Source: Rhodospirillaceae bacterium (GTDB lineage: Bacteria; Pseudomonadota; Alphaproteobacteria; MPNO01; UBA2964). From it: a stretch of 43,897 bases of DNA. The position numbers and the translations under genes are program-made. The notes under the pieces are model-generated. The model was not told where the DNA came from. It worked only from the letters and a program-made list of their open reading frames with translations, and searched no databases. Where the stretch lies: positions 88,462-132,358 of the forward strand of contig PATI01000004.1 in assembly GCA_002712335.1 (NCBI GenBank). The letters run 5' to 3'. Below, in pieces: positions 42,990-43,897 of this stretch (positions are counted from its first letter, which is position 1; each line of letters begins with the position of its first letter).

Positions 42990-43897
42990 ATGAGTGGTCC
43001 TGACCAGATTCCACCAATGTTCACACCCTTCGCCTTAAGAGAAATGACCGTTATTAATCGAATAGTAATGTCACCAATGTGTATGTATTCTGCTGATGAC
43101 TTTGATGGAACACCTACAGATTTCCATGTGGTTCATCTCGGAAGTCGGGCTATGGGTGGAACCGGTCTAGTTTTTACCGAAATGACTCAGATTTCTCGTG
43201 AAGGCCGAATCTCTCCAGGGGATGCAGGCATTTACGATGACAAACACATTAGTGCTTGGAAAAAAGTGGTAGAATTCGTTCACAACCGTACTCCCGCCAA
43301 AATTGGCATACAGCTTGGTCATGCAGGCCGAAAGGCATGCGAGCCCATTGCATGGAAAAGGGACAAACCACTATCCCAAGAAGAAAAATGGGAGATTTTA
43401 GCTCCAAGTGCATTACCATTTGGGCCCAACAGTGAAATGCCACGAGAGATGAACCAAGGCGATATAGCCAAGGTTATAGATGACTTTGTTAACGCTGCAA
43501 AACGTGCTGACCAAGCGGGTTTTGATATACTAGAACTCCATGCCGGGCATGGGTATTTATTATCTTCATTCATGTCTCCACTATCAAATAAACGTACCGA
43601 CGGCTATGGAGGTTCTCTAGAAAATCGAATGAGATTACCACTAGAAGTATTTCACGCGGTTAGATCTGTTTGGCCTCAAGAGAAGCCAATGTCCGCTAGG
43701 ATCTCCGCAATCGATTGGCATAAAAACGGCAATCAAATCGAAGACGGTGTCCATATAGCTAAATTATTTAAAGAAGCTGGTCTGGATATTATCGATGTAT
43801 CGAGTGGTAATGTCACAAATGTCCGTCGACCAGTTACTCCGGGTCTTTTCCAAACACCTTTCAGTGAACAGATAAGAAACGAGGTCGAAATACCAAC
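42990..43897 (+). CDS. Old Yellow Enzyme family ene reductase, YqjM-like (3' end beyond the window)
   Basis: An FMN-dependent NADH:flavin oxidoreductase that reduces activated C=C bonds. About 302 codons are visible out of the usual 340-370. Family segments are MSPMCMYSADD near residue 27 (the cysteine matches the YqjM redox-sensing residue), QLGHAGRKA, ELHAGHGYLLSSFMSPLSNK with the substrate-binding histidine pair, and RTDGYGGSLENR for FMN phosphate. GGAG upstream of the ATG at 42990 is a good ribosome site. It is divergent from the nine-gene operon, so the enzyme may serve the same pathway, for example by reducing a dienoyl or unsaturated acid, but that link is inference. The gene continues past the window end. 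Confidence 0.92.
   Translation, partial: MSGPDQIPPMFTPFALREMTVINRIVMSPMCMYSADDFDGTPTDFHVVHLGSRAMGGTGLVFTEMTQISREGRISPGDAGIYDDKHISAWKKVVEFVHNRTPAKIGIQLGHAGRKACEPIAWKRDKPLSQEEKWEILAPSALPFGPNSEMPREMNQGDIAKVIDDFVNAAKRADQAGFDILELHAGHGYLLSSFMSPLSNKRTDGYGGSLENRMRLPLEVFHAVRSVWPQEKPMSARISAIDWHKNGNQIEDGVHIAKLFKEAGLDIIDVSSGNVTNVRRPVTPGLFQTPFSEQIRNEVEIP

Noticed and set aside
1..43897. CRISPR arrays, tRNA or rRNA genes, insertion sequences, phage or attachment sites
   Set aside because: Looked for on both strands; no regularly spaced repeats, cloverleaf sequences, transposase or integrase frames were recognised.

Overview
This window looks like a chromosomal segment of a free-living, probably marine, alphaproteobacterial heterotroph. 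The sequence is AT-rich by eye, genes are densely packed with many 1-20 nt junctions, and TTG or GTG starts are common. Support for Alphaproteobacteria is an IalB-family secreted protein, a tesA gene divergent from a LolD/YbbP-like ABC pair, and CoxMSL-type molybdenum hydroxylases with CaiB, TauD and Rieske enzymes. The assignment is an inference; no rRNA or tRNA gene is present to anchor it. There is no CRISPR array, transposase, integrase or phage gene, and no recognisable transcription factor. No gene-free stretch exceeds about 200 bp.

Layout. 1-5.8 kb: housekeeping genes on the minus strand (argG 5' part, rlmN, an MFS transporter, an IalB-like protein, a SpoU/TrmH methyltransferase, a sirtuin). 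5.8-7.8 kb: acetoacetyl-CoA synthetase directly upstream of the sirtuin. 7.9-13.2 kb: a GMC oxidoreductase, an MFS exporter, a cupin and two divergent TauD-family dioxygenases. 13.2-16.9 kb: a complete three-subunit molybdenum hydroxylase (FAD, 2Fe-2S and Mo subunits, in that order). 17.1-19.8 kb: three EamA/DMT transporters, two of them tandem paralogues. 20.0-23.2 kb: a tightly overlapped operon tesA - FIST protein - thpR - alpha/beta hydrolase, in which the last two genes are broken. 23.3-26.5 kb: ABC ATPase and FtsX-type permease, divergent from tesA. 26.6-33.1 kb: a BI-1 family protein with a strong terminator, a Rieske oxygenase, a DegS-like protease, an SDR, two tandem AEC permeases and a PduO-type adenosyltransferase.

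33.1-42.8 kb is the most interesting part. It is a nine-gene co-directional run that reads, in transcription order: DMT permease, UbiD-family decarboxylase, DUF35 zinc-ribbon protein, thiolase, orphan molybdenum hydroxylase large subunit, CaiB-type CoA-transferase, crotonase-like protein, and a split thiamine-diphosphate decarboxylase (alpha, then beta). A YqjM-like ene reductase, cut by the window end, diverges from it. Together they look like an uptake-plus-catabolism operon for an organic acid, perhaps an aromatic or heteroaromatic one. The acid would be activated to a CoA thioester, hydroxylated, decarboxylated and thiolytically cleaved. The substrate cannot be read from the sequence.

The two strongest direct observations are lesions in neighbouring genes of the tesA operon. 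thpR is split by a frameshift with apparent loss of a short segment. The following hydrolase has an in-frame TAG at codon 27 although its start is coupled to thpR by an ATGA overlap.
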